A stretch of 64,000 nucleotides of DNA, from NCBI GenBank assembly GCA_019748195.1, contig JAIEPW010000064.1, positions 1 through 64,000 on the forward strand, read 5' to 3'. Numbering within the stretch: the stretch's first letter is position 1; every line of letters begins with the position of its first letter. Both the position numbers and the translations under genes were made by a program. This DNA is from Bryobacteraceae bacterium (GTDB taxonomy: Bacteria > Acidobacteriota > Terriglobia > Bryobacterales > Bryobacteraceae). This document shows, piece by piece, positions 1 to 8,500 of the stretch. The notes under the pieces are model-generated. The model was not told where the DNA came from. It was given only the letters and a program-made list of their open reading frames with translations, and made no database searches.

Positions 1-401
1 GAATCTCCAGACTCCTTGTTTACATGAAAGTCCATGTAGCCGGTAACCGGCAGCCGGGTCTCGGTGTCGGGCGATGTCTGGAAGTCGCCCGTGATCGACA
101 CAGGCTGAAGCGGCGCCGAACGGACGGCAGGAGTCGAAGGCTGACTGGTAGGGGGCTGAGCGGGCGCCAGCGCCGCCACGGCGGAAGAGGACCTGGCGGC
201 AAGCAGTTCCTCCATCTTGGACTCCAGATCCTGCAAACGCTGGACCAGCATCCGCTCAGTCGCCGGCGCGAACGAAGGATCCAGGGTCTTCATCTTCCGT
301 TCAAGGTCGAAGATGCGGCGCTCGAGGTCGGGGGGAGCCTGACCGGAGGCAGTGCCAAGCCAGACTACGAAGGTGAGAAGGACCCAGGGTGCAATGTTCA
401 T
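1..401 (-). CDS. Exported, probably outer-membrane protein (N-terminal part only)
   Basis: This minus-strand reading frame starts at ATG 401 and runs off the window edge, giving the first 133 residues. Residues 1-20 look like a signal peptide (MNIAPWVLLTFVVWLGTASG). A heptad-like charged stretch follows (DLERRIFDLERKMKTL, then LQDLESKMEELL), then a Ser/Pro/Ala-rich linker, then TGYMDFHVNKESG, which resembles the start of a beta-barrel domain. An N-terminal periplasmic coiled coil ahead of a barrel is typical of some porins. It diverges from a DtxR-type regulator, so a metal-related role is plausible but inferred. The family is not certain because the barrel lies outside the window. Confidence 0.6.
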   Translation of the reverse strand, partial: MNIAPWVLLTFVVWLGTASGQAPPDLERRIFDLERKMKTLDPSFAPATERMLVQRLQDLESKMEELLAARSSSAVAALAPAQPPTSQPSTPAVRSAPLQPVSITGDFQTSPDTETRLPVTGYMDFHVNKESGD

Positions 402-408
402 TGAGGTT

Positions 409-428
409 TACACTAGCAAAGCAGTGTA
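409..428. promoter_or_regulatory. Inverted repeat, candidate operator
   Basis: TACACT and AGTGTA form a perfect 6-bp inverted repeat separated by 8 bp. The site lies just upstream of the minus-strand start at 401, inside the spacer shared with the DtxR-like gene. DtxR/MntR proteins bind palindromes of about this size, so it may be an operator. No binding evidence exists in the sequence itself. Confidence 0.35.
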
Positions 429-444
429 GACGAATAGCATGATG

Positions 445-458
445 TTAACTATAGTAAA
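445..458. promoter_or_regulatory. Near-perfect palindrome, candidate DtxR/MntR box
   Basis: The 14-mer TTAACTATAGTAAA matches its reverse complement at 12 of 14 positions around a perfect ACTATAGT core. It lies 75 bp upstream of the regulator start at 533, in an AT-rich patch of an otherwise GC-rich region. Autoregulation by the adjacent DtxR-family protein is the simplest reading, but this is inference. Confidence 0.4.
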
Positions 459-532
459 TGCCAGCGTCAAGCAAAATCTCTGATTCCGCCGTTTCCCTTG
501 CGAGTCCAGATCCGAAAAGGAGCCCAACGGCC

Positions 533-1219
533 ATGAACCTTACCGTCTCGAAGGAGAACTACCTCAAGACGATCGCCGAGACCGAATCGGAGGGAGAGGT
601 GGTCATCTCCGCAAGCCTCGCGCGATCCCTCGGCGTTTCGCCACCCGCGGTCACGGCCGGGCTACAGAGGCTCAAGCGAGATGGGATGATCCGTACCTCA
701 AAAGAGGGGAGCATTTCCCTCACGGACGCGGGGCGGGCGATTGCGGATCGAGTGCTTCGCCGCCACCACCTGATCGAGCGAATGCTCACGGAGATGTTTG
801 CCATGGAGTGGTACAAGGTTCACGATGAGGCAGAGAGGCTCGAGCACGCCGTTTCCGAGGACTTCGAGGCGAGATTGATTGCCGTGTTGGGCGATTCGAA
901 GCCCTGTCCGCACGGAAGTTTTGTGAAGTCTGATTCGCCCAATGAGCGCCGAAAGCGCGGATGGGTCCGATTGGATGAGGTTAGCGAAGCTGGTGAGTTT
1001 GTCGTGGCGTGCGTCTTTGAGAGAGATCGGCGATTGCTCGAGTTCCTTGATCGGCTCGCTCTGAGACCAGGACAGAAGATCTTCTGGGTTGAGCGGCTGT
1101 ACGACGAAACGATCGTGCTCGACGTCAAGGGCACCAGAATTCAGCTTGGTTCTTCGGCTACTCGACGGATATGGGTCAAGCCCGGCGGGATCGTCAGCGG
1201 GCGGCGCCGCCGAACCTAG
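533..1219 (+). CDS. DtxR/MntR-family metal-dependent transcriptional regulator
   Basis: The gene encodes about 228 residues. I chose ATG 533 because AAAGGAG precedes it and the protein then begins MNLTVSKENYLKTI, as DtxR proteins do. An in-frame ATG at 458 lacks a ribosome site and overlaps a palindrome. The N-terminal winged helix (VSPPAVTAGLQRLKRDG) is followed by the dimerisation and metal-binding segment (RRHHLIERML ... VHDEAERLEHAVSEDF) and a C-terminal SH3-like domain (residues about 150-215). The position of the DtxR cysteine ligand is a Glu (EAERLEH), as in manganese sensors, while the first ligand position holds Asn. Metal choice (Mn or Fe) is therefore uncertain. It probably controls the divergent gene at 401. 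Confidence 0.85.
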   Translation: MNLTVSKENYLKTIAETESEGEVVISASLARSLGVSPPAVTAGLQRLKRDGMIRTSKEGSISLTDAGRAIADRVLRRHHLIERMLTEMFAMEWYKVHDEAERLEHAVSEDFEARLIAVLGDSKPCPHGSFVKSDSPNERRKRGWVRLDEVSEAGEFVVACVFERDRRLLEFLDRLALRPGQKIFWVERLYDETIVLDVKGTRIQLGSSATRRIWVKPGGIVSGRRRRT

Positions 1220-1310
1220 CAGAATCCATGAGACACTTCTCTTGGGTCGAGGAGAAGTAGGGAGGGATATGCGTCCACCTCGCGTGGTCAGGCGTGCACA
1301 TGGCTGTCCC

Positions 1311-1335
1311 TTAGAGCCACCGGCGAACGCGGCTC
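1311..1335 (-). pseudogene. Severed 3' end of the ICMT-like gene
   Basis: Read on the minus strand, this fragment carries the target duplication GAGCCGCG followed by five codons (V-R-R-W-L) and TAA at 1313-1311. Joined to the gene body at 2891-3336 it restores a C-terminus of EYEAYLSRVRRWL, typical of isoprenylcysteine carboxyl methyltransferase-like proteins. It was cut from its gene by the IS256-family insertion. Confidence 0.85.
1328..1335. repeat. Target-site duplication, left copy
   Basis: CGCGGCTC occurs here and at 2883-2890, directly flanking the two ends of the insertion sequence. Eight to nine base pairs is the usual duplication length for the IS256 family. Confidence 0.85.
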
Positions 1336-1363
1336 GCCCGTGTCAATACCTGAGTGTAATTTC
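1336..1363. repeat. IS256 element terminal inverted repeat, left
   Basis: This end matches the complement of 2855-2882 at 20 of 28 bases, starting from the very first base after the target duplication. The best-conserved block is GAGTGTAA. Confidence 0.8.
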
Positions 1364-1466
1364 GCTGCCGACTCCAGAGGTCGGGTTTAGAATTGCAGTT
1401 ACCTGAGCGGAGGATAGGGCACCGCTGGGAAGCGACCCGAGCGCCGACTCAGGGGCCGGAATGGTG

Positions 1467-1487
1467 GGGGCGGCGCGAAGCCGCCCC
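1467..1487. terminator. GC-rich hairpin in the IS 3' region
   Basis: GGGGCGGC and GCCGCCCC form a perfect 8-bp stem with a five-base GCGAA loop. It lies downstream of the transposase stop on the minus strand. No T tract follows, so it may end transcription weakly or shield the element from outside transcription. Confidence 0.4.
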
Positions 1488-1530
1488 GCTCCGCAGCCAT
1501 TCTGGCGCGAAAGCGATAAATCCCGGGAGC

Positions 1531-1549
1531 GCGAGGGCAGCGCCCTCGC
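1531..1549. terminator. Second GC-rich hairpin in the IS 3' region
   Basis: GCGAGGGC and GCCCTCGC form a perfect 8-bp stem with a 3-base loop, about 20 bp past the transposase stop at 1569. It is a plausible transcription terminator for the transposase message, although no T run is present. Confidence 0.4.
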
Positions 1550-1568
1550 ATCAAGCATGCCTCCTTCC

Positions 1569-2780
1569 TCATTGGCCGGCCGCCAGGGAGACCAGCTTGG
1601 CCGCCGATTCTTCGGCCGGCGCGTCATCGAACGTCAGATAGGCCTTGTCGTCGGTGAGCCAGTCTTCATGGATTTCTACCAGCACCATGCCGATCAGGCG
1701 CAGGCAGGCGCCGCGGTGCGGGAAGATGCCGACGACCCGCGTGCGGCGGCGGATCTCCTGGTTCAACCGTTCGATCGGGTTGTTCGAGGAGAGCCGCGTC
1801 CGATGCGATGGCGGGTAGTGCAGGTAACTCAGCACATCGTCGATGCCCGCCTCGAAGACCTCCATCGCCTTGGCAAAACGGCTCTGCAACTGGCGTACGA
1901 CCTCGGCCGCTTTCGCCTTCGCGCTCTTTTCGTCCCGCTGCACAAACACGGCCTTCATCGCCTCGCTCACTTCGGCCTGGCTGCGCTTGGCGACGTGCAC
2001 CAACACGTTGCGATAGAAGTGCACCTTGCAGCGTTGCCACTCGGCTTTGAGCACTTTCCGCACCGCCGCTTTCAAGCCGCCGTGCGCATCGGACACCACC
2101 AGCCGCACTGCCTGCAGACCGCGCTCCTTCAGCCCTTTGAAAAACTGCGTCCAGCCCTCTTCGCTTTCGGTGGGGATCACGTCCAGGCCCAGCACTTCGC
2201 GCCGGCCCTGCAGGTTCACCCCCGTGGCGATCACCACCGCCATCGACTCCACCCGCTCGTCCTCGCGCACCTTCTCATACAGCGCATCCACCCACACGTA
2301 GCGAATCTCTCCCAAGGGGCGTTCCCGGAACTGGCGCACCTTCTCATCCAGCCCCGCACACAACTGGCTCACCTGGCCCGCCGACACGCCCGCGATGCCC
2401 AGCTCCCCCAGCACCGCCTCGATCTTCCGGGTGCTCACGCCGCGCACCACCGCCTCCTGAATCACACTGACCAGTGCCTGCTCACTGCGCTTGCGGTGTT
2501 CGATGAAGCTCGGCACGTAGCCGCCTTCCCGCAGCTTGGGCACCTTCAACGACAGCGTCCCCAGCCGCGTGTCCCACCGCCGGTCCCGGAATCCGTTCCG
2601 GTGCGTCGTCCGCTCGGCGCTCCGCTCGTGCGGCTCCGCACCTACCTTGGCGGTGACTTCCGCCTCCATCATGAAGTCCGCGATCATCTCCGCCATCGCC
2701 CGCAAAGGATCCTCCGCGCTCGTCGCGCTCTCCACCAGCTTGTCGGCGAGCTCCGCTCGGTCTATTCTGTCTTTGGCCAT
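1569..2780 (-). CDS. IS256-family (Mutator) transposase
   Basis: The protein has 403 residues, the usual family length. I place the start at ATG 2780 because AAAGGAG lies just upstream; the longer frame to 2849 adds a tail unlike the family. The DDE triad is visible: Asp165 (YVWVDALYEKVR), Asp231 (LVVSDAHGGL) and Glu337 (SNNPIERLNQEI). The family C-x2-H motif lies between the second Asp and the Glu (RCKVHFYRNVL, Cys251 and His254). It cuts and joins the terminal repeats at 1336 and 2882. No frameshift or stop is seen, so the element could still be active. Confidence 0.95.
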   Translation of the reverse strand: MAKDRIDRAELADKLVESATSAEDPLRAMAEMIADFMMEAEVTAKVGAEPHERSAERTTHRNGFRDRRWDTRLGTLSLKVPKLREGGYVPSFIEHRKRSEQALVSVIQEAVVRGVSTRKIEAVLGELGIAGVSAGQVSQLCAGLDEKVRQFRERPLGEIRYVWVDALYEKVREDERVESMAVVIATGVNLQGRREVLGLDVIPTESEEGWTQFFKGLKERGLQAVRLVVSDAHGGLKAAVRKVLKAEWQRCKVHFYRNVLVHVAKRSQAEVSEAMKAVFVQRDEKSAKAKAAEVVRQLQSRFAKAMEVFEAGIDDVLSYLHYPPSHRTRLSSNNPIERLNQEIRRRTRVVGIFPHRGACLRLIGMVLVEIHEDWLTDDKAYLTFDDAPAEESAAKLVSLAAGQ

Positions 2781-2853
2781 CCGTTTCCAGCTCCTTTCGT
2801 GAAAGTCGGGATACTTCCACTGGAGCCGGCAGCGGCTGGCCCTTGTCAAGCCC

Positions 2854-3336
2854 TCAATTTACACTCTGGATTTTACGCGGCCCGCGGCTCAAGTAGGCTT
2901 CATACTCGGCGCCAAACTTGCGGCTCAGCATTTCTTCTTCCGGCTGAATCTGAAAGCGGTTGACGTATCCCACGAAGCAGAGAAGAGCAACGGCGCTGAG
3001 AACGTTCGCGTGGTAGGTGGACCAGCCTCCCAAGCCGAGGAGCATTCCCAGATACATGGGATTGCGGGAATGCTGGTAGATGCCATGAACAAGGAGTTGG
3101 GAGGTAGCTTCTGGATTGACGGGATTCACCGTGGTCTTGGCGCGACGAAAACTCACAACCGCCGAGAGGGCCACTCCGCCTCCCAACAGCGCGAGGGCGG
3201 CGGCGATCCACAATCGCAGTGGGATCTCGACCGTGAAGCTTGGAAGAATCCATGCAATCCCCCAGATCAGCACCCCGGCCAGCGCGGTGAGGGCAAGGGG
3301 TGGCACGCGAAGCCGGAGCCACGTCATGAACCCCAT
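2854..3336 (-). CDS. Isoprenylcysteine methyltransferase-like membrane protein, C-terminus replaced by IS sequence
   Basis: The 160-residue frame encodes an ICMT/PEMT-type integral membrane methyltransferase with four or five hydrophobic helices. The SAM-binding stretch is HGIYQHSRNPMYLGMLL, followed by EEEMLSRKFGAEYEAYLSR. The last nine residues (GPRKIQSVN) are read from the inverted repeat of the IS256 element. The original end was VRRWL, still present at 1311-1335, giving 156 residues before insertion. The start overlaps the end of the P-type ATPase by 13 bp, so it is the last gene of the metal-efflux operon. Whether the altered protein still works is unknown; the catalytic core is intact. 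Confidence 0.85.
   Translation of the reverse strand: MGFMTWLRLRVPPLALTALAGVLIWGIAWILPSFTVEIPLRLWIAAALALLGGGVALSAVVSFRRAKTTVNPVNPEATSQLLVHGIYQHSRNPMYLGMLLGLGGWSTYHANVLSAVALLCFVGYVNRFQIQPEEEMLSRKFGAEYEAYLSRGPRKIQSVN
2855..2882. repeat. IS256 element terminal inverted repeat, right
   Basis: This is the transposase-upstream end of the element. Its complement matches 1336-1363 at 20 of 28 positions. It also supplies the last codons and stop of the interrupted ICMT-like reading frame. Confidence 0.8.
2883..2890. repeat. Target-site duplication, right copy
   Basis: CGCGGCTC is identical to 1328-1335 and directly abuts the right end of the IS256-family element. Confidence 0.85.
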
Positions 3337-5552
3337 CCCTTGAATCGCTCTCCTTCGTCCATGAGTGGCATAGCCGGATGGCCCAGCAACCGCAACGCGT
3401 TGAAGATCACTAGGAGTGACACGCCCATGTCTGCCGCGATCGCGGCCCAGAGCGAGGCGTGGCCCGCCATGGTCAGTGCGACGAACACGGCTTTAACGGT
3501 CAGCGAAAGCGCGATATTCGTGCGGATGATCGTCATCATCCGGCGCGAATGACGGATCAACCACGGAATCTTCGACAGGTCGTCGGACATCAAGGCCACG
3601 TCTGCAGCTTCCATCGCGGTGTCACTCCCCGCAGCGCCCATTGCTATGCCGAGTGTTGCCCGGGCCAGCGCAGGAGCGTCGTTGATTCCATCGCCGATCA
3701 TTGCGACGGTCTTATATTGATCGACGAGCTTTCCAATGGCGTCGAGCTTATCGGCAGGCAGGAGTTCGGCTCGAATCTCCGTGACCCCAGTTTCCCGGCC
3801 GATGACTTCGGCAGTGCCTCGATTGTCGCCCGTCAGCATGACAATGTGCTCAACGCCGGCTTTCCGAAGTTGCGCGACGGCAGACTTCGACTCCGGGCGG
3901 ATATGGTCCGCGAGGGCAATAAAGCCACACACGTGAGTCTCATTCCCGAAGACGACTACGGTTCGCCCTGTTCGCGCGCGAGCCTCGATTTCGTCATGTA
4001 CCGATGGAGTCTCCTGCCCACGTTCTTCCAGCAGCCTGTGTGAGCCGAGCCAATAGTCCTTGCCCTTCCACCGTGCCGTCGCCCCTTTGCCTGGAGTGAT
4101 TGTGAACTCCTCGGCAGGTTGCGGTCGAAGACCCTTGGCTTGCGCGTGTTCAACGATGGCTTTGGCCAGTGGATGATCGCTGTGCATCTCCATCGCGGCT
4201 GCCCGCTCCAGGAGATCAGACTCGGAGTGCCCGTTCATTCCGACAACTTGAACGACCGCTGGTCTGCCTACAGTCAGTGTGCCAGTCTTGTCCATGGCGA
4301 TCGCCTTTAGGCGGCCTGGCGTCTCCATGTGCGCGCCGCCCTTGACCAGGACACCATTCCGCGCGGCTGCCGCGAGCGCCGCAACAACGCTAACCGGAGT
4401 TGAGATCACAAGCGCGCAGGGGCAAGCGATCACCAGGAGCACCAGCGCTTGATACAGCCACGGCTCGAAAGGCTTTCCCAAAAGGAAAACCGGCACGGCC
4501 AACACCGCGACTGCCGCCGCCATGACGGCGGGCGTGTAGAACCGCGCAAACCGGTCAACCCATTGTTCGGAGGGTGCCCGGTTCTGTTGCGCCTCACCGA
4601 CGAGCCGAATGATATGCGAAAGTGTTGTGTCACCCGCGGCTTTGGTGGATCGGACTTCAAGTGTGCCAGTGCCGTTCACCGTGCCAGCGAATACGTCGGC
4701 TCCCGCCTCCTTGGCAACGGGTAGGCTCTCACCGGTGATGGGAGCTTGGTTCACATCGCTTGTACCCGTGACGACCTGTCCGTCGAGTGCAATACGTTCT
4801 CCTGGGCGGATCACGAAAACTGTGTCGATTGCGACGGCCGCTGCTGCAGTCTCTTGAATGCTTCCATCCGGCTGAACGACTCGCACCACCGCAGGCGCCA
4901 GATCGAGAAGCTTCTCGATCGCACGACGGGCGCGAGCAACACTCCAAGACTCCAGCGTCAAGGAAAGCGCGAACAGAAATGCGACCGTAGCGGCTTCAAA
5001 CCACTCACCGATCCCGATCGCTCCGCAGACGGCGATAGTCATGAGGAGATTCATGTCCGGACGGCCACGTCGCAACGAGAACAGAGCCTTCGGGAGAACC
5101 AGGTATAGGCCCGCCAGAACGGCGAGCGAATAGAGCACCTGCACCGGCAATGGAACCGCGTATGAGTTTCCGAGTCCTTCCGATCCGAGCACTTCAGCCC
5201 ATCCGCCAGCCAATGCGTAATGGAACGAGAACGCCACGGCGGTGAGCGCACCACTGGTGACCGTCAGCACCGTGCGACCGTGGCTGGTCCACCAACTAGC
5301 TCCACTCCGCGCTGTCTCCGCCGGTACGGCGATAGCCGCCGTCATTCCGGTCTTGCGGACGGCCCGGATAAGGTCTTCCGGGGCAGCGGGCGCGGCTGTG
5401 GAAAGTACTGTCATCTTGCCGTTGACGATGTCGAAGGCTAAGTGCTGTTCACCTCCCACCAGGGGGCCGATCTCGCGCTTGAGGATTGACACTTCCTCGG
5501 CACAGTCCATCCCGCCGATTCTCAGGGTGCAGGACTTCTCATTCTTGGGCAT
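3324..5552 (-). CDS. Heavy-metal P1B-type ATPase (CadA/ZntA-like)
   Basis: The 742-residue protein pumps divalent soft metals such as Zn, Cd or Pb out of the cytoplasm using ATP. An N-terminal heavy-metal-associated domain has GGMDCAEE at residues 13-20 (one Cys plus Glu, not CxxC). TGES lies near 273, the transmembrane CPC metal site at 377-379 (VIACPCALV), the phosphorylated Asp in DKTGT at 421, and the HP motif (SDHPLAKAI) and MIGDGINDAPALA further on. CPC with this HMA form fits the P1B-2 group. Its start overlaps the 3' end of the czcA-like gene by 14 bp and its end overlaps the ICMT-like gene, so all are probably cotranscribed. Confidence 0.93.
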   Translation of the reverse strand: MPKNEKSCTLRIGGMDCAEEVSILKREIGPLVGGEQHLAFDIVNGKMTVLSTAAPAAPEDLIRAVRKTGMTAAIAVPAETARSGASWWTSHGRTVLTVTSGALTAVAFSFHYALAGGWAEVLGSEGLGNSYAVPLPVQVLYSLAVLAGLYLVLPKALFSLRRGRPDMNLLMTIAVCGAIGIGEWFEAATVAFLFALSLTLESWSVARARRAIEKLLDLAPAVVRVVQPDGSIQETAAAAVAIDTVFVIRPGERIALDGQVVTGTSDVNQAPITGESLPVAKEAGADVFAGTVNGTGTLEVRSTKAAGDTTLSHIIRLVGEAQQNRAPSEQWVDRFARFYTPAVMAAAVAVLAVPVFLLGKPFEPWLYQALVLLVIACPCALVISTPVSVVAALAAAARNGVLVKGGAHMETPGRLKAIAMDKTGTLTVGRPAVVQVVGMNGHSESDLLERAAAMEMHSDHPLAKAIVEHAQAKGLRPQPAEEFTITPGKGATARWKGKDYWLGSHRLLEERGQETPSVHDEIEARARTGRTVVVFGNETHVCGFIALADHIRPESKSAVAQLRKAGVEHIVMLTGDNRGTAEVIGRETGVTEIRAELLPADKLDAIGKLVDQYKTVAMIGDGINDAPALARATLGIAMGAAGSDTAMEAADVALMSDDLSKIPWLIRHSRRMMTIIRTNIALSLTVKAVFVALTMAGHASLWAAIAADMGVSLLVIFNALRLLGHPAMPLMDEGERFKGWGS

Positions 5553-8500
5553 GGGGAGCCTCCATGCTACGGGCCTGCCAGGCCAGAACCAACGTCGGTA
5601 AAACCAAGAGCGTTAGCAACGTCGAAGTGGCCAGCCCACCGATGACGACCGTCGCCAGAGGACGTTGCACTTCCGCCCCGGAAGTTGTGGAGAGCGCCAT
5701 CGGGAGGAAGCCGAGGCTCGCGACGGCGGCGGTCATGAGCACCGCGCGAAGGCGAGAAACAGCTCCGATCCGGACGGCATCGAGCCAGCTCATGCCGGCA
5801 TCGCGGTTGTGGTTGATGAACGACATCATCACCACACCGTTGAGCACGGCGACGCCAGACACCGCGATAAACCCTACGCCCGCGCTCATCGAGAACGGCA
5901 TACCACGCAAGAGAAGGGCGAAGACTCCACCCGTTACCGCGAAGGGGATACCGGTGAACACGAGCGTGGCTTGGCGAAGCGAATGGAACGTGATGAACAG
6001 CAGTAGGTAGATCAGCACGAACGTGATGGGCACCACGACCATCAATCGCGCCCGGCCGGAATCGAGGTGCTCCCACAGCCCGCCCCATTCCATCAGGTAA
6101 CCGGGCTGGAGGCGGACTGCCTTGTCCACGGCGGTCTGCGCGTCAGCTACGAAGCTGCCTACATCGCGGCCCCGGACGTTCACTTCTATGGAAATCCGTC
6201 GCTGGCCGTTCTCACGGCTCACTTCGAGAGGCCCTTCCTCGCTGCGGAAGTCCGCTAGTTGGCCCAACGGAATCTTTTGCCCCGTGGGCGTGCTGACCAG
6301 CAGGTTCGCAAAAGCCTGAGCACTGTTTCTGGCTTCGGGTGTTAATCGGGCAACGAGGTCGAATCGCTTGAATCCTTCTAAGACGGTGGATGCTTGCGTT
6401 CCCGCGATAGCCGTTTGGATGAGTTGTTGCACATCGGCGACGTTGATTCCGTAGCGGGCGATGGCCGCCCGGTTCGCTTTGATGCTGAGCATGGGTTGCC
6501 CGGTGAGCTGCTGCACCTTGAGATCGGCCGCTCCGCGCACGCCAGAGAGGGCTTTGGCCACCTCCTGTGCGCGCCGCCGGAGTTCGTCGAGGTCCTCGCC
6601 GAAGATTTTGATCACTATGTCGGAACGGGAACCGACTCCTTCGATCAACTCCATCATGCGAAATTCGATGGGTTGCGAAAACGTATAGTTCATCGTGGGT
6701 AGCTCCTTGAGCTTTGCCTCGATCTTTCCGACGAGTTCTTCACGAGAAGCGGCAGAGGTCCACTGATCTTGCGGCTTCAGCAAGACGTAGGTATCCCCCG
6801 CGTTCACGCCCATTGGATCAGTGGCGATCTCCGGCCGCCCGATGCGAGTGACAACGGTACGTGCCTCGGGGAATTCGTGGATGGCGCGCTCCAGGGTGTT
6901 GGTCATCTTGATTGCCTCCGGTAGCGACACGCCGGGAAGGCGGACTGCGTTGATAGCGAGGGCCCCTTCCTCCAGCTTGGGCAGAAATTCCGACCCGAGT
7001 GACATCGCCAGGAATCCCGAGACAGCCACGAGCGCGAATGAAGCGAAAATGGTCCAGCGGCGGTGACGCAATGTGAACTCCAGCAAGGGCCGATACAAGC
7101 GCTGTAACGCTCGAACCATCGGATTCTCCTCGTGGTCGTCGGGATGACGCTCTTCGTCGCCGGGACCAGCATCCTTGGGATTGCTTTCTTTGAGGAAGAT
7201 GGCGCAGAGCGCCGGAATTAGCGTAAGGCTGAGGACGAGCGCGCCAGCAAGGGCAAGAATCACGGTGAAGCCCATGGGCCGAAACATCTTCCCTTCGATC
7301 CCGACCAGCGAAACGATGGGAAGGTAGGCGGCGATGATCAGAATCTCCCCGAACTGTCCGGCTTTGCGCACTTCCACGCTGGCCTTGAGAATCGTTTGCC
7401 TGCGCTCTTCTGAAGTCAGTGTGCGGCCCAGCGAGCGCCGGCGTTCGGCCAAGCGGCGCACGCAGTTCTCCACGATGATGACCGCTGCATCGACGATCAA
7501 GCCGAAATCGATGGCGCCGAGACTCATCAGGTTGGCCGACACATTGAAGTAGCGCATGCCGACGATGGCGATCAGCATGGACAAAGGAATTGCGGCGGAG
7601 ACGATCAGGCCCGCCCGTACTTGCAACAGGAAGAGAAAAAGCACGGCTACGACGATCAGACCGCCCTCGGCTAGGTTGCGAAACGCCGTCTGGATGGTCT
7701 GGTCCACGAGTTGCCGCCGGTCGTAGAACGCCTCGATCTGAACACCGGGCGGAAGGGCCTTGCCGAGATGATTCAATCGCTCAATCACCCGGGTAGCCAC
7801 CTGCCGGCTGTTCTCGCCCTTCAACATCATGGCCACCCCCAGCACCGTCTCGCCGCGCCCGTCTTTCGTCGCCGCGCCTTGCCGGATCTGCGAACCGCGG
7901 CGAACTTGGCCGATCGAGCGGACATAGATCGGCGTGCCGCCTTCGGCGGACACGACGATGTTCTCGATGTCGGAAATGCTTTCGACAAGCCCGACTCCGC
8001 GGATCAACTGCTGTTCGCCGGCCGTCTCCAGGTAGCCGCCGCCGATATTTTGGTTATTCTGTTTCAGCGCCTGGATCACCTGGGGCAGTGTGAGTTTGTA
8101 GCTGACGAGCTTCGCCGGATCAATGAGCACCTCATATTGCTGCTGTTCGCCCCCGTAACTGTTGACCTCAACGACTCCCGGCACGGTGCGCAATTGCGGC
8201 TTGATGAACCAGTCGAGGAGCGTTCGCAGCTCCATCAGACTATAGGCGCGCGGAGCCTTCGCGTCGACGTTCAGAACGAACTGGACCACCTCGCCCAGAC
8301 CGGTGCTGACCGGAGCCATCTCTGGCGCCACGCCTTCGGGGAGTTGCTGGCGAACATCGCTCAGGCGTTCCAATGCCAGTTGGCGAGCCCAATAAATGTC
8401 CACGTCGTCATCGAAAACCACGGTGACCTGCGAAAGCCCAAACTGGGAGATCGACCGCACTTCCTCTTTGCGTGGCAGGTTGCTCATGGCAACCTCGATC

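Larger units (their letters stand above)
1336..2882 (-). mobile_element. IS256-family insertion sequence, apparently complete (1547 bp)
   Basis: The element has imperfect terminal inverted repeats (1336-1363 against the complement of 2855-2882, 20 of 28 positions identical without gaps, sharing the core GAGTGTAA). It is flanked by 8-bp direct repeats CGCGGCTC and encodes one full-length Mutator/IS256 transposase. The region between the transposase stop and the left end holds two strong hairpins. Intact ends, duplication and reading frame suggest a recent insertion. The target is the 3' end of the ICMT-like gene of a metal-efflux operon. Confidence 0.9.

Noticed and set aside
458-532. Longer DtxR-like protein from ATG 458
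   Set aside because: This start overlaps an operator-like palindrome, has no ribosome site and adds 25 residues unlike the family; ATG 533 has AAAGGAG.
1461-2963. A 500-codon plus-strand open frame over the IS transposase
   Set aside because: It is antisense to a transposase with intact catalytic motifs, has His/Leu/Arg-rich composition typical of a shadow frame, and carries no motif.
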